From: UBA11524 sp964464815
GTDB taxonomy: Bacteria; Bacillota; Clostridia; Christensenellales; Aristaeellaceae
DNA length: 64,000 nucleotides
Direction: 5' to 3'
Assembly: GCA_964464815.1 (NCBI GenBank)
Contig: CAYXHF010000001.1
Location: 124,001-188,000, forward strand
Within the stretch, counting starts at the first letter, position 1. Each line of letters opens with the position of its first letter. A program made the position numbers and the translations under genes. The notes under the pieces were generated by a model that saw only the letters and a program-made list of their open reading frames with translations, was not told the DNA's origin and ran no database searches. Shown in pieces: positions 45,003 to 53,498 of the stretch.

Positions 45003-46022
45003 TTAATTCAGCTGCGGCATGCGACCCTGCTGGGAGAGCAGCGCCAGATTCTCCACGATGTAGCCAAGACCCGTGACGGTGCAATCGCCCGGATCCTTGG
45101 CCAGAATCACCTTGATGTTCAGCTCATTGGCGATATACTGATCAAGTGCGTAGAGCTGTGCGGCGCGGCCGGTCAAATAGATGCCGTTGCGCATAATGTC
45201 GGAGGCCAGCTCCGGCGGCGTGCGTTCCAGCACCCACTTGATGCCGGTCAGGATGCCCTTGCACGTTTCGCGCACCGCCGCATACGCCTGCTGGGCGGTA
45301 TAGTCAATTTCAATGGCGCTGGGGGAGACAAGATCGCGGCCACGGATGCGGATGCTTGCATCGCCCGTCTGCGGCATGGCGGAGGCCAGATCCAGCTTGA
45401 TGTCCTCAGCCGTCTTCGTGCCAATCACAATCTTGAATTCGTGGTTGATGTGGTTGACAATGGCCTCGTCCATCTTGATGCCACCCACCGGAATGGACTG
45501 GCTGACCACCAGACCGCCCAGGGACAGCACCGCAATCTCCGTCGTGCCGCCGCCGATGTCCACCACCATGCAGCCTTCCGGCTCAAACACGGACAGACCA
45601 GCACCAATGGCGGCTGCCAGCGGCTTTTCAATCAGGTAGACCTTCTTCAGGCCACAGGCGCGCACGGCGGCAATCAGCGCCTTACGGTTCACCTCGTCAA
45701 TCTCCGAGGGAATCGAAAGCACCAGACGCGGTTTGGCCAGGTTGCTTTCGCCAACCGCCTTGTTCAGGAAGGCGCGAATCAGCAGCACCGTGGCATCATA
45801 GTTGGCAATCATGCCATTGCGGATGGGGTGAATGGCAATTTCGGTTTCGCTGGTGCGACCGTACATGCGCTGGGCATCTTCACCGACCGCCAGTGGCTTT
45901 CTGTCGCCACGGCGAGCAATCACCAGCGTCGGTTCGCTGATGACAATGCCTTCGTTCTTGACGTAAACGACCGTGTTGCAAGTGCCCAAATCAAGTCCCA
46001 CATCGGGTGCTTTGAAATGCAT
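45003..46022 (-). CDS. mreB: Cell shape-determining protein MreB
   Basis: 339-residue bacterial actin. Phosphate 1 loop VGLDLGTCNTVVYVK, connect 1/phosphate 2 in MVVDIGGGTTEIAVLSLGG, adenosine motif near YLTGRAAQLYALD. Forms membrane-associated filaments that orient side-wall synthesis; heads the mreBCD-pbp2-minD-rodA series. Spacing from the GAGGG site to ATG 46022 is long. maf lies 51 nt upstream. Confidence 0.97.
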   Translation of the reverse strand: MHFKAPDVGLDLGTCNTVVYVKNEGIVISEPTLVIARRGDRKPLAVGEDAQRMYGRTSETEIAIHPIRNGMIANYDATVLLIRAFLNKAVGESNLAKPRLVLSIPSEIDEVNRKALIAAVRACGLKKVYLIEKPLAAAIGAGLSVFEPEGCMVVDIGGGTTEIAVLSLGGLVVSQSIPVGGIKMDEAIVNHINHEFKIVIGTKTAEDIKLDLASAMPQTGDASIRIRGRDLVSPSAIEIDYTAQQAYAAVRETCKGILTGIKWVLERTPPELASDIMRNGIYLTGRAAQLYALDQYIANELNIKVILAKDPGDCTVTGLGYIVENLALLSQQGRMPQLN

Positions 46023-46073
46023 ATCCGTACCATCCCTCTATCAATTCATTTCCGTTTGGCGGCAAGCGGGCGC

Positions 46074-46652
46074 TCAGCTGCGCCAGCAGTGCATGCCGCA
46101 TTCATCCAGCAATTCGCGCACGGTGTGCATGGGCAGCCCGATTACGTTGCTGTAGGAGCCTTCAATCTGATCAATCCACAGGCCGGCAATGCCCTGCACG
46201 GCATATGCGCCAGCCTTGTCCATGGGTTCGCCCGTGGCAATATAGCGGCGAATCTCTTCTTCCGTCATCGGGCAGAAATGCACCTGCGTTTCCACCACGC
46301 GGCGATGTGCCTGCCCCTGCGGGTCGATGATGCACACACCCGTATACACCTGATGCCAACGCCCGGAAAGCAGCGTCAGCATGGAAAAAGCCTCCTCCTG
46401 AGAGTGCGGCTTGCCAAGCGCCTGACCATCGACGGCCACCAGCGTATCCGCGGCCAAAATGATGCAGCCGGGATGTTCCATCGCACCTGCGACAGCCTTG
46501 CGGCGGCTGATTTCCAGCACAGCCTCCTCAGGCGGCAGGGTACATGCCTCATCAACCTCGGGCGCGTCCACCACAAAGGGCAGACCCGTCAGGGCAAGCA
46601 GTTCACGACGGCGCGGCGAGCCGGAAGCCAAATACAGCGCAGCATTCTTCAT
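46074..46652 (-). CDS. maf: Maf-family nucleotide pyrophosphatase
   Basis: 192-residue Maf/Ham1-fold house-cleaning pyrophosphatase. The start LASGSPRRRELLALTG is diagnostic; VAVDGQALGKPHSQEEAFSM and GAYAVQGIAGLWIDQIEGSY follow. It hydrolyses modified or canonical NTPs to NMP and PPi and is linked with septum arrest. AGGAGG lies 8 nt before ATG 46652. First gene of the leftward wall operon. Confidence 0.95.
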   Translation of the reverse strand: MKNAALYLASGSPRRRELLALTGLPFVVDAPEVDEACTLPPEEAVLEISRRKAVAGAMEHPGCIILAADTLVAVDGQALGKPHSQEEAFSMLTLLSGRWHQVYTGVCIIDPQGQAHRRVVETQVHFCPMTEEEIRRYIATGEPMDKAGAYAVQGIAGLWIDQIEGSYSNVIGLPMHTVRELLDECGMHCWRS

Positions 46653-46691
46653 CCAAGTAACCTCCTGAAAGCATAAAGCAATCCATCCTGT

Positions 46692-46716
46692 ATTATATCA
46701 CACATCGCGATATAAT
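46692..46716 (-). promoter_or_regulatory. maf/mre operon promoter with symmetrical -10 elements
   Basis: On the minus strand TATAAT (46697-46692) is preceded by TG and one base (extended -10). The mirror copy GATATAAT (46709-46716) gives a second TATAAT on the plus strand, so ATTATATC and GATATAAT form a perfect 8-bp inverted repeat. No plus-strand gene follows, so only the leftward use is supported; the symmetry could also be an operator. Confidence 0.6.
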
Positions 46717-46783
46717 GAAAGGATTTTTTCAATTTTCATCGTCTTTTCATATTTCGGAAAAGAAAAGTTCAAATGACAAGAAA

Positions 46784-46823
46784 CGGCGAAACCAGCGGCA
46801 TGCTGATGCCGGAGATTTCGCCG
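46784..46823 (-). terminator. Terminator after queT
   Basis: CGGCGAAA (46784-46791) pairs with TTTCGCCG (46816-46823), with an inner GGCAT/ATGCC hairpin. In the minus direction the stem is followed by T-rich sequence. Confidence 0.65.
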
Positions 46824-46849
46824 GAAAACATCGGGTGTATGCGCCTGCC

Positions 46850-47341
46850 TTATCGCTTCGACAGGGATTTCGCGTCGAATTTTGCTTTTTTCAGCGCCGA
46901 AAGCAGCACAAAGCCCAGCGCCACGGCCACAAGCTCACCAAGGGCCACTTCGCCCATGGTCAGCGCCACGGGAAGGCCAAGCGTCAGCGATAGCACCGTA
47001 CCCACAATCAGGCCGTTGGCCAGCACCGGACAAAGCGCGGCCAGCACCGGCTTTTTGCGCAGCGCATACGTGCCGCATGCGGCCAGCAGCGTCGCCATGG
47101 AGCCAAACACAATGTCCCAGATGGTGACAGCAGGTGAAAACAGGTTGGAGATGAGACAGCCCAGAAACAAGCCCGGAACCGCCTCCGGCAGCAGGATGGG
47201 CAGGAGCGTGAACGCCTCCGACAGGCGACATTGAATCGCGCCGTAGGAGCTGGCCGCCAGCAGCATCGTCAACGCCGCGTACAGGGCGGCAATGATGGCT
47301 GAAACGCACATGGAACGAGTGGTCAGCAGCTTCTTGAACAT
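46850..47341 (-). CDS. queT: QueT-type ECF transporter S component
   Basis: 163-residue membrane protein with about five helices. SYGAIQCRLSEAFTLLPILL and PGLFLGCLISNLFS are typical of the QueT family, thought to import a queuosine precursor together with a shared ECF energising module, which is not in this window. ATG 47341 follows AAAGGAG at 8 nt; an upstream in-frame ATG (47416) lies in the leader and is rejected. The leader can sequester the ribosome-binding region, which fits precursor-dependent control. Confidence 0.85.
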   Translation of the reverse strand: MFKKLLTTRSMCVSAIIAALYAALTMLLAASSYGAIQCRLSEAFTLLPILLPEAVPGLFLGCLISNLFSPAVTIWDIVFGSMATLLAACGTYALRKKPVLAALCPVLANGLIVGTVLSLTLGLPVALTMGEVALGELVAVALGFVLLSALKKAKFDAKSLSKR

Positions 47342-47351
47342 AGAAGCACTC

Positions 47352-47416
47352 CTTTCTTTTTCCGGCGCTCTCAGAAAGAAAGTCCGATGCGTCCCGGGTG
47401 CGTTTTTTTGACGCAC
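47352..47416 (-). promoter_or_regulatory. Structured leader of queT (riboswitch candidate)
   Basis: In the minus-strand transcript, GUGCGU (47416-47411) can pair with ACGCAC (47403-47398) across a seven-base A-rich loop, or alternatively with the GACGCAU that follows. Next, CUUUCUUU (47382-47375) can pair perfectly with AAAGAAAG (47359-47352), whose last bases belong to the Shine-Dalgarno AAAGGAG. Competing helices that end on the ribosome site are typical of translational riboswitches. It does not fit the short preQ1-I consensus as I know it. Confidence 0.5.
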
Positions 47417-47436
47417 GAAATTAAATATAACATATT
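47408..47436 (+). promoter_or_regulatory. Possible promoter of the DUF1540 gene
   Basis: TTGACG (47408-47413), 17-nt spacer, CATATT (47431-47436). It overlaps the divergent queT promoter, so the two could compete. Confidence 0.4.
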
Positions 47437-47452
47437 TTTTCCTGAATCACAA
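47424..47452 (-). promoter_or_regulatory. queT promoter
   Basis: On the minus strand TTGTGA (47452-47447), 17-nt spacer, TATATT (47429-47424), with TG one base before the -10. This gives a leader of about 75-80 nt. Confidence 0.75.
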
Positions 47453-47523
47453 GAGCAAATTTGGAGAGAATGAACGATGCGCCTGTGGAACGGGCGACAA
47501 ATTTTCAGGGAGGTCAAATCAGC

Positions 47524-47688
47524 ATGGAGAAGAAGAATCAGTGCATCCATTGCTCCGTGGAAAGCTGTCAGCATCACGGGGAAAACGGCATCTGTGGTCT
47601 GATGGACGTGCAGATCAAGCCCAAGACCTGCTGCTGCAACGGCAAGGCGGATGAGAGCGAATGCTCCTCCTACAAGTGCCGCTGGTAA
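47524..47688 (+). CDS. DUF1540 cysteine-rich small protein
   Basis: 54 residues with eight cysteines: CIHCSVESCQHH, CGLMDVQIKPKTCCCNGKA and SECSSYKC. The pattern matches the DUF1540 family, widespread in clostridia and probably metal-binding; function unknown. GGGAGG lies about 10 nt before ATG 47524. Monocistronic, ahead of the germination operon. Confidence 0.85.
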   Translation: MEKKNQCIHCSVESCQHHGENGICGLMDVQIKPKTCCCNGKADESECSSYKCRW

Positions 47689-47709
47689 GCTAAGGCCGGT
47701 GATTTTCCC

Positions 47710-47756
47710 GAAGGAAGGCCGTGTCGCGCACGAGGCGGTACGGCCTTCCTTCTCTT
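47710..47756 (+). terminator. Terminator after the DUF1540 gene
   Basis: GAAGGAAGGCCGT (47710-47722) pairs perfectly with ACGGCCTTCCTTC (47740-47752); the tail TCTCTT is only partly T-rich. Confidence 0.65.
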
Positions 47757-47781
47757 AACAGCATGATGAGGAGGGAGAGAA

Positions 47782-49263
47782 ATGACGCTGCATGCATCGC
47801 TTGCCGAAAACTGCGCCGCGCTGGATGCACGATTGCACCGGGAAATCAATCCCGATGTACACGTGCGCTTTTTTCGTACCTTCGGGCAAAATGCGGTGGT
47901 GTATTTTCTTGATGGCCTGGTGTCAACGGACATGTTGCAGCATTATCTTCTCATGCCCTTGCAGGAGCAGACAGAGACACGGGTGGACGATGTGGCACAG
48001 GCGATGCGTCAATGCGTGCATCTGAGCGGTGTACATATGTACACCCACATCAAGGACGTCCTTGTACAGCTCATGAGCGGCCATGCGCTGGTGCTGGTGG
48101 AAGGCGTTGCAAGCGCGTTCAGCTTTGACGCGACCATGTTTGTGCGCCGGAGTATTTCACCGCCCTTGACGGAAAACGTCGTCATGGGCCCGCACCAGGG
48201 GTTCAACGAATCCCTGCGCGACTGCATCACGCTACTGCGGCGCATGCTGCCTACGCCAGAGCTGATTGGTGAAATGCGTACCATCGGTGATACAATCCCA
48301 AAATCGCTGTGCATCCTGTATCTGCATGATGCGGTGGACGAGGTGTGCCTGCGGCGCATCAAGGCGCGACTGGACGGCATTCACACCGATTACGTGATGT
48401 CCATTGGCGCGCTGGAGCAATTGATGGAGGATGCGCCGTTTTCGCTCCTGCCGCAATGCTTGCTGACAGAGCGACCCGACCGCGCGGTGTCGATGCTACT
48501 GGAGGGACAAATCGTATTGCTGCTGGACGGCTCTCCGCAGGCGCTGGTGCTGCCCATCAGCATGATGCATCTGCTGCACACACCGGATGATACATCGTCG
48601 CGCTGGCTGTATGGATCGTTCATGCGGCTGATTCGACTGCTAGGGTTGTTCTGTGCGCTGCTGCTGCCAGCGCTGTTCGTGGCGTTTGTGACATTCCATC
48701 CGCAGGCGCTTCCGGCGGCGCTGCTTACCTCCATTTTGGAAAGTCAGGCAGAGGTACCCTTGTCCGTACCGTTGGAAATGCTGCTGATGCTTGTGATGTT
48801 CAACCTCGTGGGAGAAGCCAGCACGCGCGTGTCAACGCTGACAGGCTCAACACTGGGGACGGTCAGTGGCCTTATTTTGGGGCAAGCGGCGGTAGAGGCA
48901 AAGCTGGTGCATCCGCTGCTGATTATCGTCGTTGCCGTGGCAAGCCTCGGGTCGTATGCAGTGCCGGATTATTCGCTCGGGCTGGCGGTACGGATTGGAC
49001 AGCTGTTGCTGCTGGGTGTGGGGAGCATCTTCGGCGTATACGGCATTGTGCTGTTTATGACGGCGCTATGTGTGCATTTGTGCAGTCTGGAAAGCCTTGG
49101 CGCACCCTTTGCCGCTCCGATTGCACCCGCCAGACGGCATAATCCCGACCTGCTGACGCGCTGGCCCATTTGGTATCAGCGAACCAGAACATGGCTTGGC
49201 CGCGCGGAGGAAGATGTGCGTACCGAAGGCCCGATGCGCCGCTGGGACAGGAGAAGGCGATGA
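47782..49263 (+). CDS. gerAA: Spore germination protein, GerA (A-subunit) family
   Basis: 493-residue GerAA/SpoVAF-type membrane protein. A soluble N-terminal domain (about 1-270, with YFLDGLVSTDMLQHYLLMPL and GHALVLVEG) is followed by a helical membrane domain with MLLMLVMFNLVGEASTRV, and a cytoplasmic tail. In the germinant receptor it acts with the B and C proteins encoded next. GGAGGGAG precedes ATG 47782. Its presence is the best evidence that the host forms spores. Confidence 0.9.
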   Translation: MTLHASLAENCAALDARLHREINPDVHVRFFRTFGQNAVVYFLDGLVSTDMLQHYLLMPLQEQTETRVDDVAQAMRQCVHLSGVHMYTHIKDVLVQLMSGHALVLVEGVASAFSFDATMFVRRSISPPLTENVVMGPHQGFNESLRDCITLLRRMLPTPELIGEMRTIGDTIPKSLCILYLHDAVDEVCLRRIKARLDGIHTDYVMSIGALEQLMEDAPFSLLPQCLLTERPDRAVSMLLEGQIVLLLDGSPQALVLPISMMHLLHTPDDTSSRWLYGSFMRLIRLLGLFCALLLPALFVAFVTFHPQALPAALLTSILESQAEVPLSVPLEMLLMLVMFNLVGEASTRVSTLTGSTLGTVSGLILGQAAVEAKLVHPLLIIVVAVASLGSYAVPDYSLGLAVRIGQLLLLGVGSIFGVYGIVLFMTALCVHLCSLESLGAPFAAPIAPARRHNPDLLTRWPIWYQRTRTWLGRAEEDVRTEGPMRRWDRRRR

Positions 49264-50321
49264 AGCGGGAACAAATTCGCCTGCAAAAGCGTGCAGAAGC
49301 GCAATGGCGAACGCAGACGGCGCTGCTGCGTCTTATGTGCATTGTATCCATTGGGCGCACGCTGCTCACGCGCATCTTACCGCTGTGCGGCAGTGCATCA
49401 TGGTGGATGAGCATTGTCTGTCTGCTGCCGGGCGTGGTGCTGTACTTTGCAAGCGTGTGCCTGATGCGGCGGCGGCACGTCACCTCCTTGCAGGACTTGG
49501 GGCGCACATGCTTCGGGCAAGGCGGCGCTTGGCTTGTCTGCTTGCTGCTGACGGTATTGCTGCTTGTGGACGGGACAGCCTCCATGACAGCACTGGTGAC
49601 ATTTTTCACGCAGGGGATTGGCGCACGCGGTACACAATTCATGCTGGCGCTGGTGACCTCCGGCGTGATGCTGCTTTGCCTGAGGCAGGAAGGGCTGAGC
49701 CGCGGTGTGTTTCTGCTGCGGCATGTGCTGGGCGCGTGTGGCATACTGGCGGCGGTCAATGCACTGCTGGATGCACGCTGGGACAATCTGCTGCCGCTCT
49801 TGGGAGAAAGCACACCTGCACTATGGCAAGCGCTGTCGGCAGGCTGGTCGCTGGCGTGGCCGCTGATGGTATTGTTGACATGTCCGCATCCGCAGGGCAT
49901 GCGCTATGGTCGCATGGCATGGCCGGTGCTTGTTTCCGGGCCGGTGCTGATGCTGGTCATTTGTCTGGCGATTCCGCCGGAAATCATCATGCTGCGCCAG
50001 GGGTTGGCGACGCATTTGGTGCTGCCGACGCTGTTTCTGCATCCCGCAGTGCGCACACTGGTGCAATGCTTGCTGATGATGACGCTGTTCCTGTCGGTCA
50101 CAGGATGCGCACAATTGGCGGCGCGGTTCGCCATGTCGCCGATGTCCTCTGGCTGCAAGGCTGTGCCGTATGGGCTGATTTTGCTCATGACACTGACGCA
50201 ATTGCTCGATGTGAACCAGCTCTGGCAGTTCTTCGAGGCAATATCGTCCTGGCTGCTTGCGCCGCTGATGTTGCTGATGGCATTATTGGCGTTATCCGGC
50301 GGAAAGGAGCGAAGTGGATGA
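49260..50321 (+). CDS. gerAB: Spore germination protein, GerB-type permease
   Basis: 353 residues, about ten membrane helices, APC-superfamily-like spore permease (the putative germinant-binding B subunit). Sequence identity to the family is weak to the eye; assignment rests on hydropathy, on the C-terminal LLDVNQLWQFFEAISSWLLA region and on the A-B-C gene order. ATG 49260 overlaps the gerAA stop (ATGA) with AGGAGAAGG upstream; a longer frame from 49170 is only the shadow of gerAA. Confidence 0.8.
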   Translation: MKREQIRLQKRAEAQWRTQTALLRLMCIVSIGRTLLTRILPLCGSASWWMSIVCLLPGVVLYFASVCLMRRRHVTSLQDLGRTCFGQGGAWLVCLLLTVLLLVDGTASMTALVTFFTQGIGARGTQFMLALVTSGVMLLCLRQEGLSRGVFLLRHVLGACGILAAVNALLDARWDNLLPLLGESTPALWQALSAGWSLAWPLMVLLTCPHPQGMRYGRMAWPVLVSGPVLMLVICLAIPPEIIMLRQGLATHLVLPTLFLHPAVRTLVQCLLMMTLFLSVTGCAQLAARFAMSPMSSGCKAVPYGLILLMTLTQLLDVNQLWQFFEAISSWLLAPLMLLMALLALSGGKERSG

Positions 50322-51307
50322 AAAAATGCTGTCTGCTTATGGTGTTGTGCTTGCTGTGCAGCGCCTGCTCCGCTCTGCCACCGGAGGAACGCGCCTTCTG
50401 CGTGGCGATGGTGATTGACGGCAATCAAGCGTCCTGCACGGTGTCGGTGCGCATTCCGGATTATGCGAAGCAGGGCGGCTATCAGACAATGACACAGACA
50501 GGTCGCACACTGTCCGATGCGCTGGGACGCTTGGAGAGCCATGCGGCGTTGCGATTGCATTGGGGACAAATGCGCCTGATTGTCTTTTCGCGCGCATGGT
50601 TAGCGGAAACACCTCTGCCGGAAACGCTCACAACGCTGATGCAGCTGGAAAATCTGCGCCTGCATGCCACCTTGGCCGTGACGGAGGAAGACACGGCGAG
50701 CCTGATGGAGAAAATCGTACCGACAAACGGCACACGCCTGAGCAAATCCTTGGACGTGCTGATAGAAGCGCATCAGGAGCAGGGGACGATTCTGCCCAGC
50801 AGCATGTCGGCAGTGCTTCGCATGGGCAGTCGCCAATCGCCAGTGCTGGCTGATGTACATGCGGATGGAGAGGCGTTTTCCCTCTCCGGCGGCTGGATGA
50901 TCGGGCAGGACGGTCGCCTGACAGGAAGGCTATCACCGGAGGAAATGCAGCTATGCGGCCTGATGGCTGGACAATTGTCGCGGACGCAGCTGCTTCTGCC
51001 ATCACATGCGGTGCATATTACCGAAGCCAGTCGCCACTTGGTGCTGAATGATGACGGCGTAACATGTCGCATCGTCCTGCGCTATGATGTATCGGATTTG
51101 AGACCTGAGGAGGTGTCTGACGCAGTGGCGCAAAGCTGCATGGCGGTGCTGGAAAAGCTGCGGGAAGGAAATTGTGATGCGCTCGGGCTTGGACGGCAAG
51201 CCATCGGACGATACCGCACCATGGACGCATGGCGGACAAGCAGCTTTGCGGATGAGTTAGCACAACGGCACTGGACAGTTGTTGTTTCCAGCGAACCAGC
51301 GGCATAA
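50318..51307 (+). CDS. gerAC: Spore germination lipoprotein, GerC-type
   Basis: 329-residue Ger(x)C-family lipoprotein. Signal peptide MKKCCLLMVLCLLCSAC with lipobox L-C-S-A-C, then the two soluble domains; GGYQTMTQTGRTLSDALGRL and LRLHWGQMRLIVFSRAWLA fit the family's first domain. Starts in the gerAB stop (ATGA) with AAAGGAG upstream. Completes a gerAA-AB-AC operon. Confidence 0.85.
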   Translation: MKKCCLLMVLCLLCSACSALPPEERAFCVAMVIDGNQASCTVSVRIPDYAKQGGYQTMTQTGRTLSDALGRLESHAALRLHWGQMRLIVFSRAWLAETPLPETLTTLMQLENLRLHATLAVTEEDTASLMEKIVPTNGTRLSKSLDVLIEAHQEQGTILPSSMSAVLRMGSRQSPVLADVHADGEAFSLSGGWMIGQDGRLTGRLSPEEMQLCGLMAGQLSRTQLLLPSHAVHITEASRHLVLNDDGVTCRIVLRYDVSDLRPEEVSDAVAQSCMAVLEKLREGNCDALGLGRQAIGRYRTMDAWRTSSFADELAQRHWTVVVSSEPAA

Positions 51308-51320
51308 TACAGACATAAAA

Positions 51321-51356
51321 ACCCGCTTCCAACGAATGAAAACGAAGGAAGCGGGT
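51321..51356. terminator. Terminator between gerAC and the glycosylase gene
   Basis: ACCCGCTTCC (51321-51330) pairs with GGAAGCGGGT (51347-51356). A-rich before the stem (T-run for the minus strand) and T-rich after it, so it can serve both converging operons; stronger leftward. Confidence 0.85.
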
Positions 51357-51362
51357 CATTTC

Positions 51363-51851
51363 TTATGTTGATTCCGGCAAAAGCGCCTGTTGCCAGCATG
51401 CAATGAGCTTGGGCAGTGTCCAGACAGCGTTGGCCGGGCTGGTGGAAGGCAACACAAGCGGCGCGATTTGCAGAATCGGCTGCAAATGCGTCTGATAGAG
51501 CGTGCCAGCCAGCTTGCCATTGCACAAAACGCGTGTGATGTGGGCTGTTTCCGTAATCTGCGAAATCGGCACAGGCACAGCCTGACGGACAGAAGCGTCG
51601 GAGGAGCCTTCAATTTCGCAGGAGGCAATCACATCCCAAAGCGCCAGATGATGACGGAGCAGCAACTGTGTCTTCTCCTGCATCGTCTCCGGATTCGGTT
51701 CATGATAGACGGCGGAAAGCATGCGCCAGAAGCGGTTTTGCGGGTGCGCGTAGTAGAAGCCCTCTGCACGACTTTTGACAGACGGAAAACTGCCCAAAAT
51801 CAACGTGTGACAGTTGGCATCAACTACAGGCGCAAACGGATGCGTCGGCAT
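51363..51851 (-). CDS. DNA-deoxyinosine glycosylase (UDG superfamily, family 6-like)
   Basis: 162 residues. Motif 1 LILGSFPSVKSR followed by FYYAHPQNRFWRML matches hypoxanthine-DNA glycosylases of UDG family 6; motif 2 appears as LPSTSPANA. It would remove deaminated adenine from DNA. ATG 51851 overlaps the yhbY stop (TAATG), implying coupling; the longer open frame upstream runs through yhbY and is rejected. Confidence 0.85.
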   Translation of the reverse strand: MPTHPFAPVVDANCHTLILGSFPSVKSRAEGFYYAHPQNRFWRMLSAVYHEPNPETMQEKTQLLLRHHLALWDVIASCEIEGSSDASVRQAVPVPISQITETAHITRVLCNGKLAGTLYQTHLQPILQIAPLVLPSTSPANAVWTLPKLIACWQQALLPEST

Positions 51852-52141
51852 TAGTCTTCCAGCACGATGCGGGGATTCTCCTCGCTGGGACGATACATCA
51901 CGAAACGACGGCCGATGCACTGCACCGGTTCAGCCTCCAGCGCGGCGCACAGCTCCGTGCATGCTTCGCGGGCCGTCAACGGGCAGCCCTGCTGCACGGC
52001 GCACTTAATCAGTTCACGGGCTTCCAGGGCGTCGCTGGCCTGCTTGATGGTGCCGGGCACAACGCCGTCCTTGCCGATGTAAAGAATGGTTTCCATGGTA
52101 TTGGCCATGCTACGCAGCATGGCACGCTGCTTGCTGTTCAT
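51851..52141 (-). CDS. yhbY: YhbY-type CRM-domain RNA-binding protein
   Basis: 96 residues, almost all one CRM domain: MNSKQRAMLRSMANTM at the N-terminus, YIGKDGVVPGTIKQASDALE with a GxxG-like loop, and CIGRRFVMYRPS at the end. Associated with ribosome assembly. Follows obg by 18 nt, as in many Bacillota. Confidence 0.93.
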   Translation of the reverse strand: MNSKQRAMLRSMANTMETILYIGKDGVVPGTIKQASDALEARELIKCAVQQGCPLTAREACTELCAALEAEPVQCIGRRFVMYRPSEENPRIVLED

Positions 52142-52159
52142 ATACTGTGATTTCTCCTG

Positions 52160-53434
52160 TTATTCCACAAAGTCAAATTCCATGTCGATGATGCGGACGG
52201 TGTCGCCTTCCTTCGCGCCAGCGGTGCGCAGGGCGTCAATCACGCCCCACTTGCGCAGCGTGCGGTGGAACCAGCTCATGGATTCCTCATCATCAAAGTT
52301 CACGGAGTCAATCAGGCGCTGCATGGACGTGCCGACCACCTCATAGACCGCGCCATCACGAACCACCTCGAACGTGCCGGGCTTGACGGAGTCGTCATAG
52401 GCCACTTCTTCCTCGAAGTGAACAATCGGCGGCAGTGCCTCCAGAATGTCGGCCGTGGTATCCAGCAGGGCATCAAAGCCCTGATGCGTGGCGGCAGAAA
52501 CGACAAACACGGGATAATCAAGCCCAAGCTCCGCCAGATGTGCCTTCAGGCGCTCGACATTTTCCTCGGCATCGGGCAAATCGGACTTGTTGCACACAAC
52601 AATCTGCGGACGCTCGGCCAGCTCGCCATAGTTCGCCAGCTCGTGATTGATCTGGTCGAAATCCTCCACCGGATTGCGGCCTTCACTGCCTGCAATGTCC
52701 AGCACGTGCAGCAGCAGGCGAGTGCGCTCCACGTGACGCAGGAAGTCATGACCCAGGCCAGCACCTTCCGCCGCGCCCTCAATCAGACCGGGAATGTCAG
52801 CCAACACAATGTCCTTGCCATGGCGACGGACAATGCCCAGATTCGGCGTCAGGGTCGTGAAGTGATAGTTGCCAATCTTCGGCTTAGCGCTGGTGACGAC
52901 CGAAAGAATGGTCGACTTGCCCACGTTGGGGTAGCCTACCAGACCCACATCGGCGATGGTCTTGAGCTCCAGCAGGAACGTGTGAACATCCGTCTTGATG
53001 CCGGGCTTGGCGAAGTTCGGCGCCTGACGCGTAGGCGTTGCGAAATGACGGTTGCCCCAGCCGCCACGGCCACCATGCAGGATGGTGCGCGTTTCGCCAG
53101 GCGTATCCATATCCGCAACAACAGCGCCGGATTCGGCTTCACGGATGACCGTGCCAACAGGCACCTTGATCAGCAGGTTTTCACCGCGCTTGCCCGTGCA
53201 GTTGCCAGCTGCGCCGTCCACGCCGTTTTCGGCGGTATACTTGCTCTTGAAGCGGAAATCCAGCAGGGTGTGCATGTTGATGTCGGCATAGAAGCAGACG
53301 TCGCCGCCGTTGCCACCATCACCGCCGTCCGGGCCGCCGTTCAAAACGAACTTTTCGCGGTGGAAGGACATGCTGCCGTTGCCGCCGTTACCTGCCTTGC
53401 AGGTGATTTTTACATGGTCTACAAAATTGCCCAT
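52160..53434 (-). CDS. obg: GTPase Obg
   Basis: 424 residues: glycine-rich Obg domain (GGNGSMSFHREKFVLNGGPD), the G domain with GYPNVGKSTILS (G1), DIPGLIEGAAEGAGLGHDFL (G3) and NKSDLP (G4), and a C-terminal OCT domain. Acts in 50S ribosome assembly and stress/sporulation control. GGAGG before ATG 53434. Does not sit next to rplU-rpmA here; a UPF0210 gene lies upstream instead. Confidence 0.97.
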   Translation of the reverse strand: MGNFVDHVKITCKAGNGGNGSMSFHREKFVLNGGPDGGDGGNGGDVCFYADINMHTLLDFRFKSKYTAENGVDGAAGNCTGKRGENLLIKVPVGTVIREAESGAVVADMDTPGETRTILHGGRGGWGNRHFATPTRQAPNFAKPGIKTDVHTFLLELKTIADVGLVGYPNVGKSTILSVVTSAKPKIGNYHFTTLTPNLGIVRRHGKDIVLADIPGLIEGAAEGAGLGHDFLRHVERTRLLLHVLDIAGSEGRNPVEDFDQINHELANYGELAERPQIVVCNKSDLPDAEENVERLKAHLAELGLDYPVFVVSAATHQGFDALLDTTADILEALPPIVHFEEEVAYDDSVKPGTFEVVRDGAVYEVVGTSMQRLIDSVNFDDEESMSWFHRTLRKWGVIDALRTAGAKEGDTVRIIDMEFDFVE

Positions 53435-53498
53435 ACAACCTCCATAGGGGACATGAGAGAAATCGTGTCAGGGGCAGTATCGTCCCCTGACACGCGGG

